From: Gillisella terrae
GTDB lineage: Bacteria; Pseudomonadota; Alphaproteobacteria; Rhizobiales; Rhizobiaceae
Assembly: GCF_004801395.1 (NCBI RefSeq)
Contig: NZ_SSOA01000002.1
Location: 372,001-436,000 of the forward strand
DNA length: 64,000 nucleotides
Direction of reading: 5' to 3'
Part shown: positions 1 through 9,092 of the stretch, one piece after another
Numbering within the stretch: the first letter of the stretch is position 1
Layout of the letters: each line of letters starts with the position of its first letter
Translations under genes and position numbers: made by a program
The notes under the pieces: generated by a model
Database searches by the model: none
The model's input: the letters and a program-made list of their open reading frames with translations, nothing else
Told to the model about the DNA's origin: nothing

Positions 1-101
1 CGCCTCTCACCATATATGGCGCGCAAAGGTCGCTGTAACAGTTTTAATATGCTGCATAATTTTCGCCTTAAATCGATTCTGATTTAAGAAATTATGCAGT
101 A
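1..101. repeat. Two-palindrome intergenic repeat (family A), left end cut by window
   Basis: The second palindrome (52-100) has arms that begin CTGCATAAT and end ATTATGCAG around an AAATCGATTCTGATTT centre. Before it lies the right part of a GC-rich palindrome ending CGCTGTAA. The same two-part unit recurs at 47140, 50191, 52991, 56881 and 57316. The architecture resembles Rhizobium intergenic mosaic elements; membership in a named family is inferred. Confidence 0.8.
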
Positions 102-160
102 AACGGTGATTGCCCAAACCCGCTTTGGCAATCTACGACAGCATAAAAGCAGGAGGTTCC

Positions 161-307
161 ATGAACGACAATGTTATTAAATTTCGCAAGCCCACTCCGC
201 CGAAACAACCTCGCCCCGGTCTGCGCAAACTTCTTGCCGGGCTTGCTGTCGTTGCTTTTTTCGCGCTTGTCTGGGCCTATTTCGCCTTCCTTGCACCGCC
301 AGCATAA
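161..307 (+). CDS. Small single-pass membrane protein, 48 residues
   Basis: The function is unknown. A strong AGGAGG ribosome-binding site at 151-156 sits 4 nt before the ATG at 161, so I prefer this start to the upstream ATG at 110, which has no such site. The protein starts MNDNVIKFRKPTPP, has a basic proline-rich head of about 25 residues, then one hydrophobic segment (about residues 23-44, rich in A, V, F and W) and ends LAPPA. It should be an inner-membrane protein with its N-terminus in the cytoplasm. The shape fits short conserved membrane proteins of Rhizobiaceae, but I cannot name a family. It lies just after a repeat and ahead of the tRNA pair on the other strand. Confidence 0.7.
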   Translation: MNDNVIKFRKPTPPKQPRPGLRKLLAGLAVVAFFALVWAYFAFLAPPA

Positions 308-363
308 AAGGCGACGCACGCCAAACGCTGGCGCGTTATAAAATACTTTAAAAACGGAAAGAG

Positions 364-439
<76 letters not shown>

Positions 440-577
440 AGTGCGGCCTATCTAACAGATTCGAACGCGCTGTAAAGTACAAATATGCATTATCAGAAGC
501 GTTAGAGGATTTTTTCGCAGTGCAAAAACATGCGATTAAAACGCAGATAAAATCCAACAAAAACAACTGAAAGTGAG

Positions 578-653
<76 letters not shown>

Positions 654-821
654 AGTGCGGCCTAACTAGCAGATTCGCCTCGGCTGTAAAGGGGCAATTT
701 GCATATTTTCACTATTTTCTAAGGGCAGTATCAGGAAAAACCTTGGCGCGTCAGGCGTTTATCATGTACCAAGACATTCGTTATCAACAGGTCTTCTGGC
801 GTTTTCAACAGGTCTTCTTGC

Positions 822-1595
822 ATGGTGCGCTCCCCTCGGTCGCTTTCCTTTGTTGCCGCCAACACGGTAGAGGCGCTTGCTTCCCGTGAGCAGTTGATTC
901 AAATTTACGGCAACACGCGCCCTGAAGATGCTGACGTGCTTGTGGCATTGGGGGGCGATGGCTTCATGCTACAGGTGCTGCACGAAACCATGAATTCCAG
1001 CCGGCTGATTTATGGCATGAATCGAGGCAGTATCGGCTTTTTGATGAATGATTTCCGCGTTGATCACTTGCCAGAGCGAATCGCTGCTGCCACGGAAAAT
1101 GGCTTTCACCCCCTGAAAATGACTGCCATAGGGGCAGATGGCACCGAGACCATCGCACTGGCGATCAATGAAGTCTCTTTGCTGCGGCAATCCTATCAGG
1201 CCGCAAAACTGCGCGTGTTGATTGATGGGCAAGAGCGTTTGGATGAATTGATTTGCGATGGCCTGATGGTTGCCACCCCTGTCGGATCGACTGCCTATAA
1301 TCTCTCGGCCCATGGCCCTATTTTGCCGCTGGATGCACCGTTGCTGGCTTTGACGCCGGTTTGCCCCTTTCGTCCGCGTCGCTGGCGGGGAGCTCTACTG
1401 TCGGATCGCGTCAAGGTTTCTGTTGAAATCCTGGAGGCGGAAAAGCGCCCTGTGAACGCCGTTGCCGACAATACCGAGGTAAAATCCGTGGTGAGCGTGC
1501 TCATTGAGCAGGCAAATGATAAGACTGCGCGGATTCTTTCCGACCCTGATCATTCGTGGTCCGAAAGGATCCTTGCCGAACAATTTTCCAATTGA
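822..1595 (+). CDS. nadK: NAD kinase
   Basis: It phosphorylates NAD to NADP in the cytoplasm. The 257-residue protein carries the family signature GGDG in VALGGDGFML (about residues 43-52), the NE motif in LAINEVSLLR, and the conserved GSTAYNLSAHGP stretch near residue 155. The C-terminal part has the conserved VNAVADNTEV segment. It is the short alphaproteobacterial form, which starts close to the GGDG motif. The ATG at 822 has no good ribosome-binding site. Just upstream the 13-mer CAACAGGTCTTCT occurs twice (785-797 and 806-818), the second copy ending 3 nt before the start. An exported protein gene follows after 9 nt, probably in the same transcript. Confidence 0.92.
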   Translation: MVRSPRSLSFVAANTVEALASREQLIQIYGNTRPEDADVLVALGGDGFMLQVLHETMNSSRLIYGMNRGSIGFLMNDFRVDHLPERIAAATENGFHPLKMTAIGADGTETIALAINEVSLLRQSYQAAKLRVLIDGQERLDELICDGLMVATPVGSTAYNLSAHGPILPLDAPLLALTPVCPFRPRRWRGALLSDRVKVSVEILEAEKRPVNAVADNTEVKSVVSVLIEQANDKTARILSDPDHSWSERILAEQFSN

Positions 1596-1604
1596 TGGAT
1601 ACCG

Positions 1605-2123
1605 ATGCAAAAACGTTCACTGATTCCAGCTTTGGTCCTGATTCTTCTGGGCAGCACGCCTCTGGCAGCGCGCGCTGACGCTTTGGATGGCTTGCCCTCT
1701 GATGTCACCTTTTTGATCAGCGGTGGCAGTTGGGAAGATCCCGGCGGACTGGATGCAAATGGAATCGTGCCAAGTCCGAAAGTCAGCGGCGGTGCGGCAA
1801 AACAAGCGAAAGAAACGCGTTACGGTCACTATCGGCTCATTGCCGTTCAACAGCCGAATCGCCCCGGCAAGGTATTTTTGCAGCAGATGCAGGTGACCGA
1901 TTCGGGAAGTAAACCGATTGATACAATCGAGTTGCGGGAATTTAGTGATAAACAGGTCTATATTACCGATATTCGCACCGATGACACGTCAGGGCGCAAT
2001 CGTGAGCTCGGCTTCTTTGCAAGCGTTTACCTGAAAACCAATCTCAAAATGCTCGAATCAGAGAGCTGGAATGTGGTCATTGATGAATTTGGTGAGATTC
2101 AGGTTATGCGTGAGAGCCATTAA
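1605..2123 (+). CDS. Conserved exported protein, unknown function
   Basis: This 172-residue protein begins with a clear signal peptide (MQKRSLIPALVLILLG, cleavage likely after ARA-DA near residue 25), so the mature part should be periplasmic. The rest is a mixed polar domain with no cysteine pair and no motif I recognise. It starts 9 nt after nadK, so co-transcription is likely. Its stop codon overlaps the end of a minus-strand pyrF remnant by a few bases. Function unknown. Confidence 0.75.
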   Translation: MQKRSLIPALVLILLGSTPLAARADALDGLPSDVTFLISGGSWEDPGGLDANGIVPSPKVSGGAAKQAKETRYGHYRLIAVQQPNRPGKVFLQQMQVTDSGSKPIDTIELREFSDKQVYITDIRTDDTSGRNRELGFFASVYLKTNLKMLESESWNVVIDEFGEIQVMRESH

Positions 2124-2269
2124 TTCCGCCCGTCACGGTTGTCTTCCTGTGGATAAGTATATGCCAAAGCCGACTTGAATTCAGCAAGCCGGGCGCGAAT
2201 CAAATCGCGGTGATCACCCGGCGATATGTTTCTGTCTTCAACACGCGTCAATCCACGAGACACGGGCAC
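2120..2269 (-). pseudogene. Displaced 3' end of pyrF
   Basis: Read on the minus strand from 2269, this short frame encodes VPVSRGLTRVEDRN followed by about 35 more residues and ends in TAA at 2120. A V-x-V-S-R-G segment close to the C-terminus, with its arginine, is typical of type II orotidine 5'-phosphate decarboxylases, and it is missing from the open frame of pyrF just upstream. The two parts are separated by a 104-bp palindromic repeat (2270-2373) and lie in different frames. There is no ribosome-binding site. I read it as the original C-terminus of pyrF cut off by the repeat. Confidence 0.6.
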
Positions 2270-3096
2270 TAGAGTCTGTCAGGTTCAAATTGAACCAGAC
2301 AGACTCTAGATTTCCTTGTTTTCGTTTGTCTATTCGGGAAAACCGGATTCCACTTTTCCCTGACAAACTCTAAGAGATCGCCAGGAATTTGCCCGCGCAG
2401 CGCATGTATGCTGGCAATATCCCCACCTTGAGCACCAAGTCCGGGTGCCAGAATAATATTTCCCTTTAAAAATTGCCGCAGCCTACGCCCCTCTCGGGGC
2501 GCGGTCGCGCCAATCACAGCACCAATATTGCTGAGTACACCCTTTGTTTTTTCTCGATTCGACATGCTGCCAATCAAATCCGCCAGCCGCTCGGAAACCA
2601 GACGATTGCCTGCGACTTTGTCTTGTAGCCAGGTTGCCCCCGGATTGGAGGTTCGGCAGAGAACAAACAGACCCTTTTCAAAGGTATTTGCGCAATCCAC
2701 GAAGGGCTGAAGCGTGTCTGGCCCCATAAGCGGATTAACCGTCAAACAATCCGCTTCAAAATCACCACTTCCACCTGCTGATGCCGGCATAAGATAAGCG
2801 CGGGCATAGGCCGCAGCCGTTGCACCAATGTCACCGCGCTTGGCATCGAGAATCACACCGATTCGCGCCGATCTCGCCCGCGCCATGGCTGCTGATAAAG
2901 CTTCAAGACCTGCAAGGCCGCAGGCTTCAAAATAGGCCGATTGAAATTTGACAAAACCAGCTTCCCCCTCGACGGCATCCAGCAAGAAATTGACATAAGG
3001 CCCGATCCAGTGACCATCGCCGCTTCTCTCAAAGAAAGATGGGATGTCGGATAGCGAGGGATCAATCCCGACCACAAGATCACCAAATTCACGCAC
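2269..3096 (-). CDS. pyrF: Orotidine 5'-phosphate decarboxylase, type II, C-terminus replaced by repeat sequence
   Basis: The enzyme would convert OMP to UMP, the last step of UMP synthesis. LVVGIDPSL at the N-terminus and the catalytic DAKRGDIGATA segment (about residue 85) mark the type II family. After GDIASIHALRGQIPGDL the frame runs into a palindromic repeat and ends in a run of foreign residues (EKWNPVFPNRQTKTRKSR and onward), while the expected VPVSRG end lies beyond the repeat in another frame. The start is also doubtful. The only usable codon is GTG at 3096, with no ribosome-binding site, although the frame continues upstream with plausible residues (SWTDIVSSNVREFG), and an AAGGAG lies near 3147 with no start codon after it. 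The gene is probably damaged; activity is doubtful. Confidence 0.7.
   Translation of the reverse strand: MREFGDLVVGIDPSLSDIPSFFERSGDGHWIGPYVNFLLDAVEGEAGFVKFQSAYFEACGLAGLEALSAAMARARSARIGVILDAKRGDIGATAAAYARAYLMPASAGGSGDFEADCLTVNPLMGPDTLQPFVDCANTFEKGLFVLCRTSNPGATWLQDKVAGNRLVSERLADLIGSMSNREKTKGVLSNIGAVIGATAPREGRRLRQFLKGNIILAPGLGAQGGDIASIHALRGQIPGDLLEFVREKWNPVFPNRQTKTRKSRVCLVQFEPDRL
2270..2373. repeat. 104-bp palindromic repeat (family B) inside pyrF
   Basis: The left part (2270-2308) is a near-perfect inverted repeat, TAGAGTCTGTC with GGTTCAA against TTGAACC with GACAGACTCTA. The right end (CTGACAAACTCTAA) echoes the left end in inverted form, so the whole unit is bounded by TAGAGTYTGTCA-like termini. 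The sequence resembles dispersed rhizobial repeats known to me by pattern. It interrupts the 3' part of pyrF. Confidence 0.75.
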
Positions 3097-3167
3097 ATTG
3101 CTTGAGACAATATCGGTCCAGGATTTCCTTGCGGCAGTCTCCTTGTTTCAATCAATCAAGTGGACAT

Positions 3168-3207
3168 AAAAAAACCGCCGAAAGCAAAGCTTCCGGCGGT
3201 TTTTGTT
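3168..3207 (-). terminator. Intrinsic terminator after prfB
   Basis: The stem AACCGCCG/CGGCGGTT is flanked on the minus strand by a run of eight T (A run at 3168-3175 on the plus strand) and on the other side by TTTTTGTTT, so it can act in both directions. It lies 23 nt beyond the prfB stop codon and separates prfB from pyrF. Confidence 0.85.
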
Positions 3208-3229
3208 TAGCAAGGGGGATGATCTCCCA

Positions 3230-4358
3230 TCAGTCGATATCCGCAACAGCATTGGCCTTACCGCTGATGCGGTGCGCCAGTGCGGCCTCCATGAATTCGT
3301 TCAGATCACCATTCAACACATCATCGGGTGCTGTGCTTTCCACACCCGTGCGCAAATCCTTGACCAGCTGATATGGCTGCAAGACATAAGACCTGATCTG
3401 ATGCCCCCAACCGATATCGGTTTTCGATGCGGCTTCGGCATTGGCTGCTTCTTCGCGCTTTTTCAGCTCAACTTCATAGAGACGAGCGCGCAACATATCC
3501 CAAGCCTTGGCTTTGTTCTTATGCTGTGAACGCTCCTGCTGACACGCGACGGCAATGCCGGTTGGAATATGGGTGATGCGCACGGCCGAGTCGGTGGTGT
3601 TCACGTGCTGCCCACCAGCACCTGACGAGCGGAACGTATCGATACGGCAGTCGCTTTCATTGACGTCGATTTGAATCGAATCATCAACCACCGGATAAAC
3701 CCAGATCGACGAGAAGGATGTGTGGCGACGCGCATTACTGTCATAGGGCGAAATACGCACAAGACGATGAACCCCTGATTCGGTTTTCATCCAGCCATAG
3801 GCATTGTGCCCCTTGATGAGAATCGTCGCCGATTTGATGCCCGCTTCTTCGCCATCATGCACTTCAAGCAATTCGACCTTGAAACCGGAGCGCTCGGCCC
3901 AGCGGGTGTACATGCGCAAAAGAATATTGGCCCAGTCCTGACTTTCGGTACCGCCAGCGCCAGAATGAACTTCGACATAAGTGTCGTTGCCATCGGCCTC
4001 GCCAGACAGCATGGCCTCGACCTGAAGCCTGCCCGATTCAGCTTTAAGCGCCTTCAAAGCGTCTTCGGCCTCTTTGACAATACTTGCATCGCCCTCTTCT
4101 TCGCCCATCTCGATCAGCTCAATGTTATCCAACATTTGCTGTTCGAGACGTTTCACGCCAGCGATGCTATCATCAAGCTGCTGGCGCTCGCGCATCAGCT
4201 TTTGTGCTTCGTTAGCGTCATTCCAAAGATTCGGATCTTCCGCCTTGTTGTTCAACCAGTCCAGCCGTCTTATCGCCTGATCCCAGTCAAAGATGCCTCC
4301 TCAGCAGGCTTATGGCCTGCTTGATTTCGTCGACTACATTCTCGATTTCGTTACGCAT
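3230..4358 (-). CDS. prfB: Peptide chain release factor 2, with programmed +1 frameshift
   Basis: RF2 recognises UGA and UAA stop codons and triggers peptide release. The zero frame starts at ATG 4356-4358 ([19 protein letters not shown]) and meets TGA at codon 24 (4287-4289). The slip site CTT-TGA-C is preceded 3 nt upstream by AGGAGG (4296-4301), the same layout as the E. coli prfB site. After a +1 shift the protein continues [20 protein letters not shown] and so on. The GGQ loop ([12 protein letters not shown]) and the [13 protein letters not shown] segment are present. PBP1A lies upstream on the same strand, and a strong terminator follows. Confidence 0.96.
4286..4301 (-). promoter_or_regulatory. 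prfB programmed frameshift site
   Basis: On the minus strand it reads AGGAGG-CAT-CTT-TGA-C: an internal Shine-Dalgarno, a 3-nt spacer, the slippery CUU codon, the in-frame UGA and the C that favours slow termination. It lets RF2 control its own synthesis. Confidence 0.92.
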
Positions 4359-4457
4359 AGGTCCTTAACTCAAGATAATCATTGTTTTGTTTGCCCGTGA
4401 ATAATCGCGCAAGGCCGGGAAGTAAAGCCGGACATGCGCAATCATAAGGGCGACTGC

Positions 4458-6917
4458 TTAGAACAGGCCGGGTGTTCCAGATTGAACTGCCTGGTTAACC
4501 TGCGGAGATGTCTTCAAAATTTCCTCTGGCGGAACCGTCGCATCATCCATGCCAATAACGTTGATGCTATCTGCAGGGCCCGTGCCCGGCTTGAAGGCTT
4601 CAACAATAGTATCCGGGTCGCCTTCTGTAGCAGCCATGCCGGTCTTGCGGTTCACGGCAATCAACTGCATGCCATCTGGAACCTTGAATTTGCTTGGCGG
4701 CGTGCCCTTCACGGCCGCCTGCATGAATTCGTTGAACACGGGGGCAGACAAGGAACCGCCTGTGGCCGCACGACCCATCCCGATCGGGTTGTCATAACCG
4801 ATGTAAACACCCGCCACCAAATTAGGGGTGAAGCCAACAAACCAGGCGTCTTTGGAATCATTGGTCGTGCCGGTTTTACCTGCAACATCACGGTCCAGCT
4901 TCACGCGGCCATAAGCCGTACCGCGCTGGATAACGCCCTGCATCATCGAGGTAATCTGATAAGCCGTCATCGGATCCAACACTTGCAGACGATTATCTGC
5001 AATTTGCGGTTCATCCTGCCCATGCCATGTGTCGGCATTGCAATCTTCACACACACGCTCTTCGTGCTTGAAGATGGTTTTGCCGTAGCGGTCCTGAATG
5101 CGGTCGATCAACGTTGGCTTGATCTGCTTGCCGCCATTGGCGATCACGGAATAGGCAGAAACCATGCGCAGAACAGTTGTTTCACCAGCACCGAGCGCCA
5201 TGGAGAGAACCGGCTGCATGTGATCGTAAATACCAAACCGTTCGGCATATTCCGCAACAAGGTTCATCCCCATGTCATTGGCAAGACGAACCGTCATCAG
5301 ATTGCGCGAATGCTCGATACCAAAGCGCAAGGTGGCTGGCCCAACCGAAGAGCCGCCATCATTTTGCGGACGCCAGACCTGACCGCCCGACACAAATTCC
5401 ACCGGCGCATCCAACACCACGGAAGCAGGCGTGTAGCCACTATCCAAGGCCGCCGAGTAAACAAAGGGCTTGAACGACGAGCCGGGCTGACGCATGGCCT
5501 GCGTTGCACGGTTAAACTCTGAAAGCGCATAGGAAAAGCCGCCAACAAGTGCCAGCACGCGCCCCGTATGCGGGTCCATGGCCACAAAGCCACCTTCCAC
5601 CTTCGGCGGTTGCCGCAAGCGATAGTTTTTCGAGTCTGCCCCGCCGAGCTTCTCGACATAGACAACATCGCCCGGACGCAGCACACCATCGGGAGATTTG
5701 GCTGTCTTGCGATCACCTTTGCCCGAACGGTAAGCCCATTCCATATCACTGGCTTTGATAATGCCCGTTTGCCGCTGCGGCACAATTTTGCCAGCGTCGT
5801 CGCGGTCGGGCTTCAGCCCGATTTCCACCTCTGTTTTGGAAACAGCGGTTACAACAGCCACGTCCCACTCCGGCACATCCGACATGCCGGGAATATCCGC
5901 CAGCGGCGTACCCCAATCGCTGCCAAGATCGATATGCTTGATTGGACCGCGATAGCCGCGGCGCTCGTCAAAGCTGATCAAGCCGTCCTGCAATGCTTTG
6001 CGTGCATAGGCCTGCAAGCGTGGATCCAGCGATGTGCGAACCGAAAGACCACCTTCGTACAGCGTTTTTGTGCCGTATTTATCAATAAGCTGACGGCGCA
6101 CTTCCTCAGAGAAATAATCTGCCGCAAAAACAGTGCCGCCGCTTTGGCGCACATTTACACCCAAGGGTTCCTTCTTGGCGGCTTCGCCGTCGGCTTGGTC
6201 AACAAAGCCGTTTTCGACCATGCGATCAATAACCCAGTTGCGCCGCTCGATCGCGGCTTGCGCGTGGCGGAAAGGATTATAGTTCGCAGGCCCCTTTGGC
6301 AGAGAAGCGAGATAGGCCGTTTCCGCAATCGTCAACTCTGTCACAGGCTTGTCGAAATAGGTCAAAGCCGCACTTGCAATGCCATAAGAGTTGAGGCCGA
6401 AGAAAATCTCATTGAGATAGAGTTCGAGAATCTTGTCTTTGGAATAGGCCTGCTCAATTCTGAAGGAGAGAATGGCTTCTTTGATCTTTCGGTCCATTGT
6501 CTGGTCCGAAGACAAAAGGAAGTTCTTTGCCACCTGCTGCGTAATGGTGGACGCACCAACAAAGCGGCGACCCGAACCAAAATTCTGCAAATTCACCAGA
6601 ATGGCGCGCCCCAGCCCCCAGACATCAATACCAGGATGGGTGTAGAAATTTTTATCTTCGGCAGAAATAAACGCCGCTTTCACGCGATCCGGTATCGCTT
6701 GGATGGGCAGAAACAAACGCCGCTCATGGGCATATTCAGCAATCAACGCGCCGTTGCCCGCATGAATGCGGGTCATGACCGGAGGAGCGTAACGACTAAG
6801 CACCTCATAATCGGGCAAATCCTTACTGATCATGCCCAGATAAATAGCGGCAGCCGCCGCCGCGCCTAGCGCCGCAACAGATGCGAGCCCGAAAAGATAC
6901 CCAATCAGTCTTATCAT
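4458..6917 (-). CDS. mrcA: Penicillin-binding protein 1A (bifunctional transglycosylase/transpeptidase)
   Basis: This 819-residue class A PBP builds and crosslinks peptidoglycan at the inner membrane. There is one N-terminal membrane segment (about residues 5-30, alanine rich). The glycosyltransferase domain follows, with the EDKNFYTHPGID motif from residue 87 and GASTITQQVAKN. The transpeptidase domain has the nucleophile in SSFK (near residue 480), SRNL as the SxN-type motif and KTGT near residue 680. Family assignment is firm. The amidase gene upstream on the same strand gives a small cell-wall cluster; prfB starts about 100 nt downstream. Confidence 0.94.
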   Translation of the reverse strand: MIRLIGYLFGLASVAALGAAAAAAIYLGMISKDLPDYEVLSRYAPPVMTRIHAGNGALIAEYAHERRLFLPIQAIPDRVKAAFISAEDKNFYTHPGIDVWGLGRAILVNLQNFGSGRRFVGASTITQQVAKNFLLSSDQTMDRKIKEAILSFRIEQAYSKDKILELYLNEIFFGLNSYGIASAALTYFDKPVTELTIAETAYLASLPKGPANYNPFRHAQAAIERRNWVIDRMVENGFVDQADGEAAKKEPLGVNVRQSGGTVFAADYFSEEVRRQLIDKYGTKTLYEGGLSVRTSLDPRLQAYARKALQDGLISFDERRGYRGPIKHIDLGSDWGTPLADIPGMSDVPEWDVAVVTAVSKTEVEIGLKPDRDDAGKIVPQRQTGIIKASDMEWAYRSGKGDRKTAKSPDGVLRPGDVVYVEKLGGADSKNYRLRQPPKVEGGFVAMDPHTGRVLALVGGFSYALSEFNRATQAMRQPGSSFKPFVYSAALDSGYTPASVVLDAPVEFVSGGQVWRPQNDGGSSVGPATLRFGIEHSRNLMTVRLANDMGMNLVAEYAERFGIYDHMQPVLSMALGAGETTVLRMVSAYSVIANGGKQIKPTLIDRIQDRYGKTIFKHEERVCEDCNADTWHGQDEPQIADNRLQVLDPMTAYQITSMMQGVIQRGTAYGRVKLDRDVAGKTGTTNDSKDAWFVGFTPNLVAGVYIGYDNPIGMGRAATGGSLSAPVFNEFMQAAVKGTPPSKFKVPDGMQLIAVNRKTGMAATEGDPDTIVEAFKPGTGPADSINVIGMDDATVPPEEILKTSPQVNQAVQSGTPGLF

Positions 6918-7166
6918 TTTAACGCTACCGGCATTCGCTTTCCGTTATCAATGCAATGGCATGTTCGCCAATGCACATCGTGTGGCGTTTTGCACAGGAC
7001 GCCCGCAATTACAAGGCGCGGCACTGATTCCACGCCATATCACCCATGTTCAGGTTTCTCATATCATAATGCGCGCAAATTAGGGCTGCCAATCACTTTA
7101 CTCCCAGGTTTTCGCATCTGCGATCAGAGTAGCCTTTATTCTCCCGGCTTTTTCGCCCCAAAAGCT

Positions 7167-8417
7167 TCAGCCTTTATTGGCCAGCAGCGGTTGGCGGTAT
7201 TCCTTCACCGCCTCCACCAGCAAATGCACGAGCTTTTTGCGCCAGGCGGCGTCAGACAGCAAATGCTCATCCTCTTTGTTCGACAAGAATCCCATCTCCA
7301 GCAAAATTGACGGCACATCCTGAGCCTGCAACACGCGAAAGCCCGCGTAGCGATGCGGATTGTTGATCAGCTTTATCTGACCGGAGAACTGCTCCACCAC
7401 GGCCTTGGCCATGGAAATCGAAAAGGCCTGCGTCTCTCGTCTGGTCAGATCTTGCAAAATATCCGACACTTCATGGGGCGCTTGCGGTGTATCCACGCCC
7501 CCCACTTCATCGGACTGGTTTTCGCGCGCCGCCGCCGCTTCTGCCAACCGGTCAGAGGACTTGTCCGAGATGGTATAGACCGTGGCACCACGAATATCCG
7601 GCTGGCTGAGCATATCGGCATGAAGCGAAATGAATAGATTGGCTCCCTTTTGACGGGCTAGCGTCACCCGTTGCGACAGCGACAGGAACACATCCGAATC
7701 GCGCGTCAGAAATGCCTTGATTCCCTTTTGCTTGTTCAGCTCGGCCGCAAATGCCTTGGCAAAGGCCAAAGTGATGGTTTTTTCCGGAATATGGGTGGTT
7801 CTGCCAATGGCACCCGTATCAATGCCACCATGACCCGCATCCACAGCGATCAGAAAATCCGTGCTGGATGGCGGCGGGTCTTGCGCAAGGCGCGCCGCCT
7901 TGCCCGTGTCATATGCGTCGGCATTCCACGCCTCAGACGCCACCAGTTTCGCAAACGTATCCTGATCGGTCATTTCAGCGTCCAGAATAAGACGATAGCC
8001 TTTGCCCCCATCATTTTCCCGGATGTCTGTGAGCGTTAGCTTTGTCGCTTTTTTTGCGCTCAGCACCAGACGCGAATGGCTGGCATCAATTGAGCCAAAT
8101 CGAATGTCCCGAAACAGGCCAGTGGGTGCCAGATCAGAGGCCGGAAACGTAAAGTTTGTGGCCGGCAAATCGACAACGATGCGGTCCGGATTGCCAATAT
8201 AGTGCACAGAGGCCTGCGGCTTTTCGCGAAAATCCAGCACAATGCGTGTGCGGGCGTCATCGCCTACGATGCGCGCAGCGTAGGACACAAGCGGGGTCGC
8301 GGTCGGTGCTGCGGCCTTGGCGGGAGCCGCCAATACGCAAGACACACCCGTCAGGAACGCCATCACAAACAGTGCCAAAAGCCGTGCAGGCCTCATACTC
8401 GCCAACCACATTATCAC
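7167..8417 (-). CDS. amiC: N-acetylmuramoyl-L-alanine amidase, AmiC type
   Basis: It cleaves the amide bond between MurNAc and the stem peptide, mainly during daughter-cell separation. The 416-residue protein has a signal peptide (about the first 35 residues, ending PAKA), an AMIN domain (about residues 45-150, for septal or cell-wall targeting) and a C-terminal Amidase_3 zinc domain. That domain has DAGHGGIDTGAIG with the first zinc histidine, SLHADML with the second, and a late glutamate in ILLEMGFLSN. The gene lies upstream of mrcA on the same strand with a 250-nt gap, in which I see no gene. The symbol follows the common rhizobial name. Confidence 0.9.
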   Translation of the reverse strand: MIMWLASMRPARLLALFVMAFLTGVSCVLAAPAKAAAPTATPLVSYAARIVGDDARTRIVLDFREKPQASVHYIGNPDRIVVDLPATNFTFPASDLAPTGLFRDIRFGSIDASHSRLVLSAKKATKLTLTDIRENDGGKGYRLILDAEMTDQDTFAKLVASEAWNADAYDTGKAARLAQDPPPSSTDFLIAVDAGHGGIDTGAIGRTTHIPEKTITLAFAKAFAAELNKQKGIKAFLTRDSDVFLSLSQRVTLARQKGANLFISLHADMLSQPDIRGATVYTISDKSSDRLAEAAAARENQSDEVGGVDTPQAPHEVSDILQDLTRRETQAFSISMAKAVVEQFSGQIKLINNPHRYAGFRVLQAQDVPSILLEMGFLSNKEDEHLLSDAAWRKKLVHLLVEAVKEYRQPLLANKG

Positions 8418-9092
8418 TGCAATCCTGTTATCAAACCGGTCACCACCCTATGCCATAAACTTGCTTGATCGCACCAGATGACGCCCAGAAAGATTGATTG
8501 TAAATCACAATCCCATCACCAAAAATTGCGCGCATGTCGCTGTGAAACGAAGAGAGCACCCCAACACAATCACAAGTTTCTAATGTATCGGACTTATCAA
8601 TATTATGACTGTACGGGCTTTGCCGCTTGCCAATGTGGCACAGACGACATACAACACAAATAAGGAGTAAAATTGTCGACGGGATAGAAAATCAAGACGG
8701 CTGCCAACCGGATTTAAGGACCTGGCGCCATTTGTCTGAATTTTCATCCGCCGCCAAGACAATTTTGTTTCGAGCATGAAATCCGAAAGCCGGAGTGTCC
8801 GGCAAAATACAGGGTGGGTAACCACCAAACGCTCTTTTGAGCATTCATTGGGCCTCATAAGGGCCTTTGGCATTGTCGCTTTTGTTTTGGTATTTGATGT
8901 CGTTGCAGCAGCCTTTGTTTGATGTCTTCAGCCGCCGGGCCCTCACAGGCCCAAATGCTGATGGACTGCTGCCAGGAAAAATAGACCAGACGAGAGCACC
9001 GATATCCGGCGCATCGCTCACGAGATCATACCCGCTTGGCCTCACGCCAGCGGCATTCCTCGCCACCGGTCGCGCCGAGGAGCAGAGCTTAC
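8418..9092 (+). other. Non-coding region holding the long leader of RNase E
   Basis: No convincing gene lies in these 675 bases. The region separates the divergent amiC and rne genes. Toward rne it has short hairpins, such as GCCGGA-GTG-TCCGGC (8789-8803) and GTGG-GTAA-CCAC (8813-8824). A long structured rne leader would fit the leader-based autoregulation known for rne in E. coli; that link is inferred. Confidence 0.4.

Noticed and set aside
5568-6869. Long plus-strand frame of 433 codons opposite mrcA
   Set aside because: It is the antisense of the PBP1A gene, whose motifs are complete on the minus strand; the peptide has no domain and no start signals.
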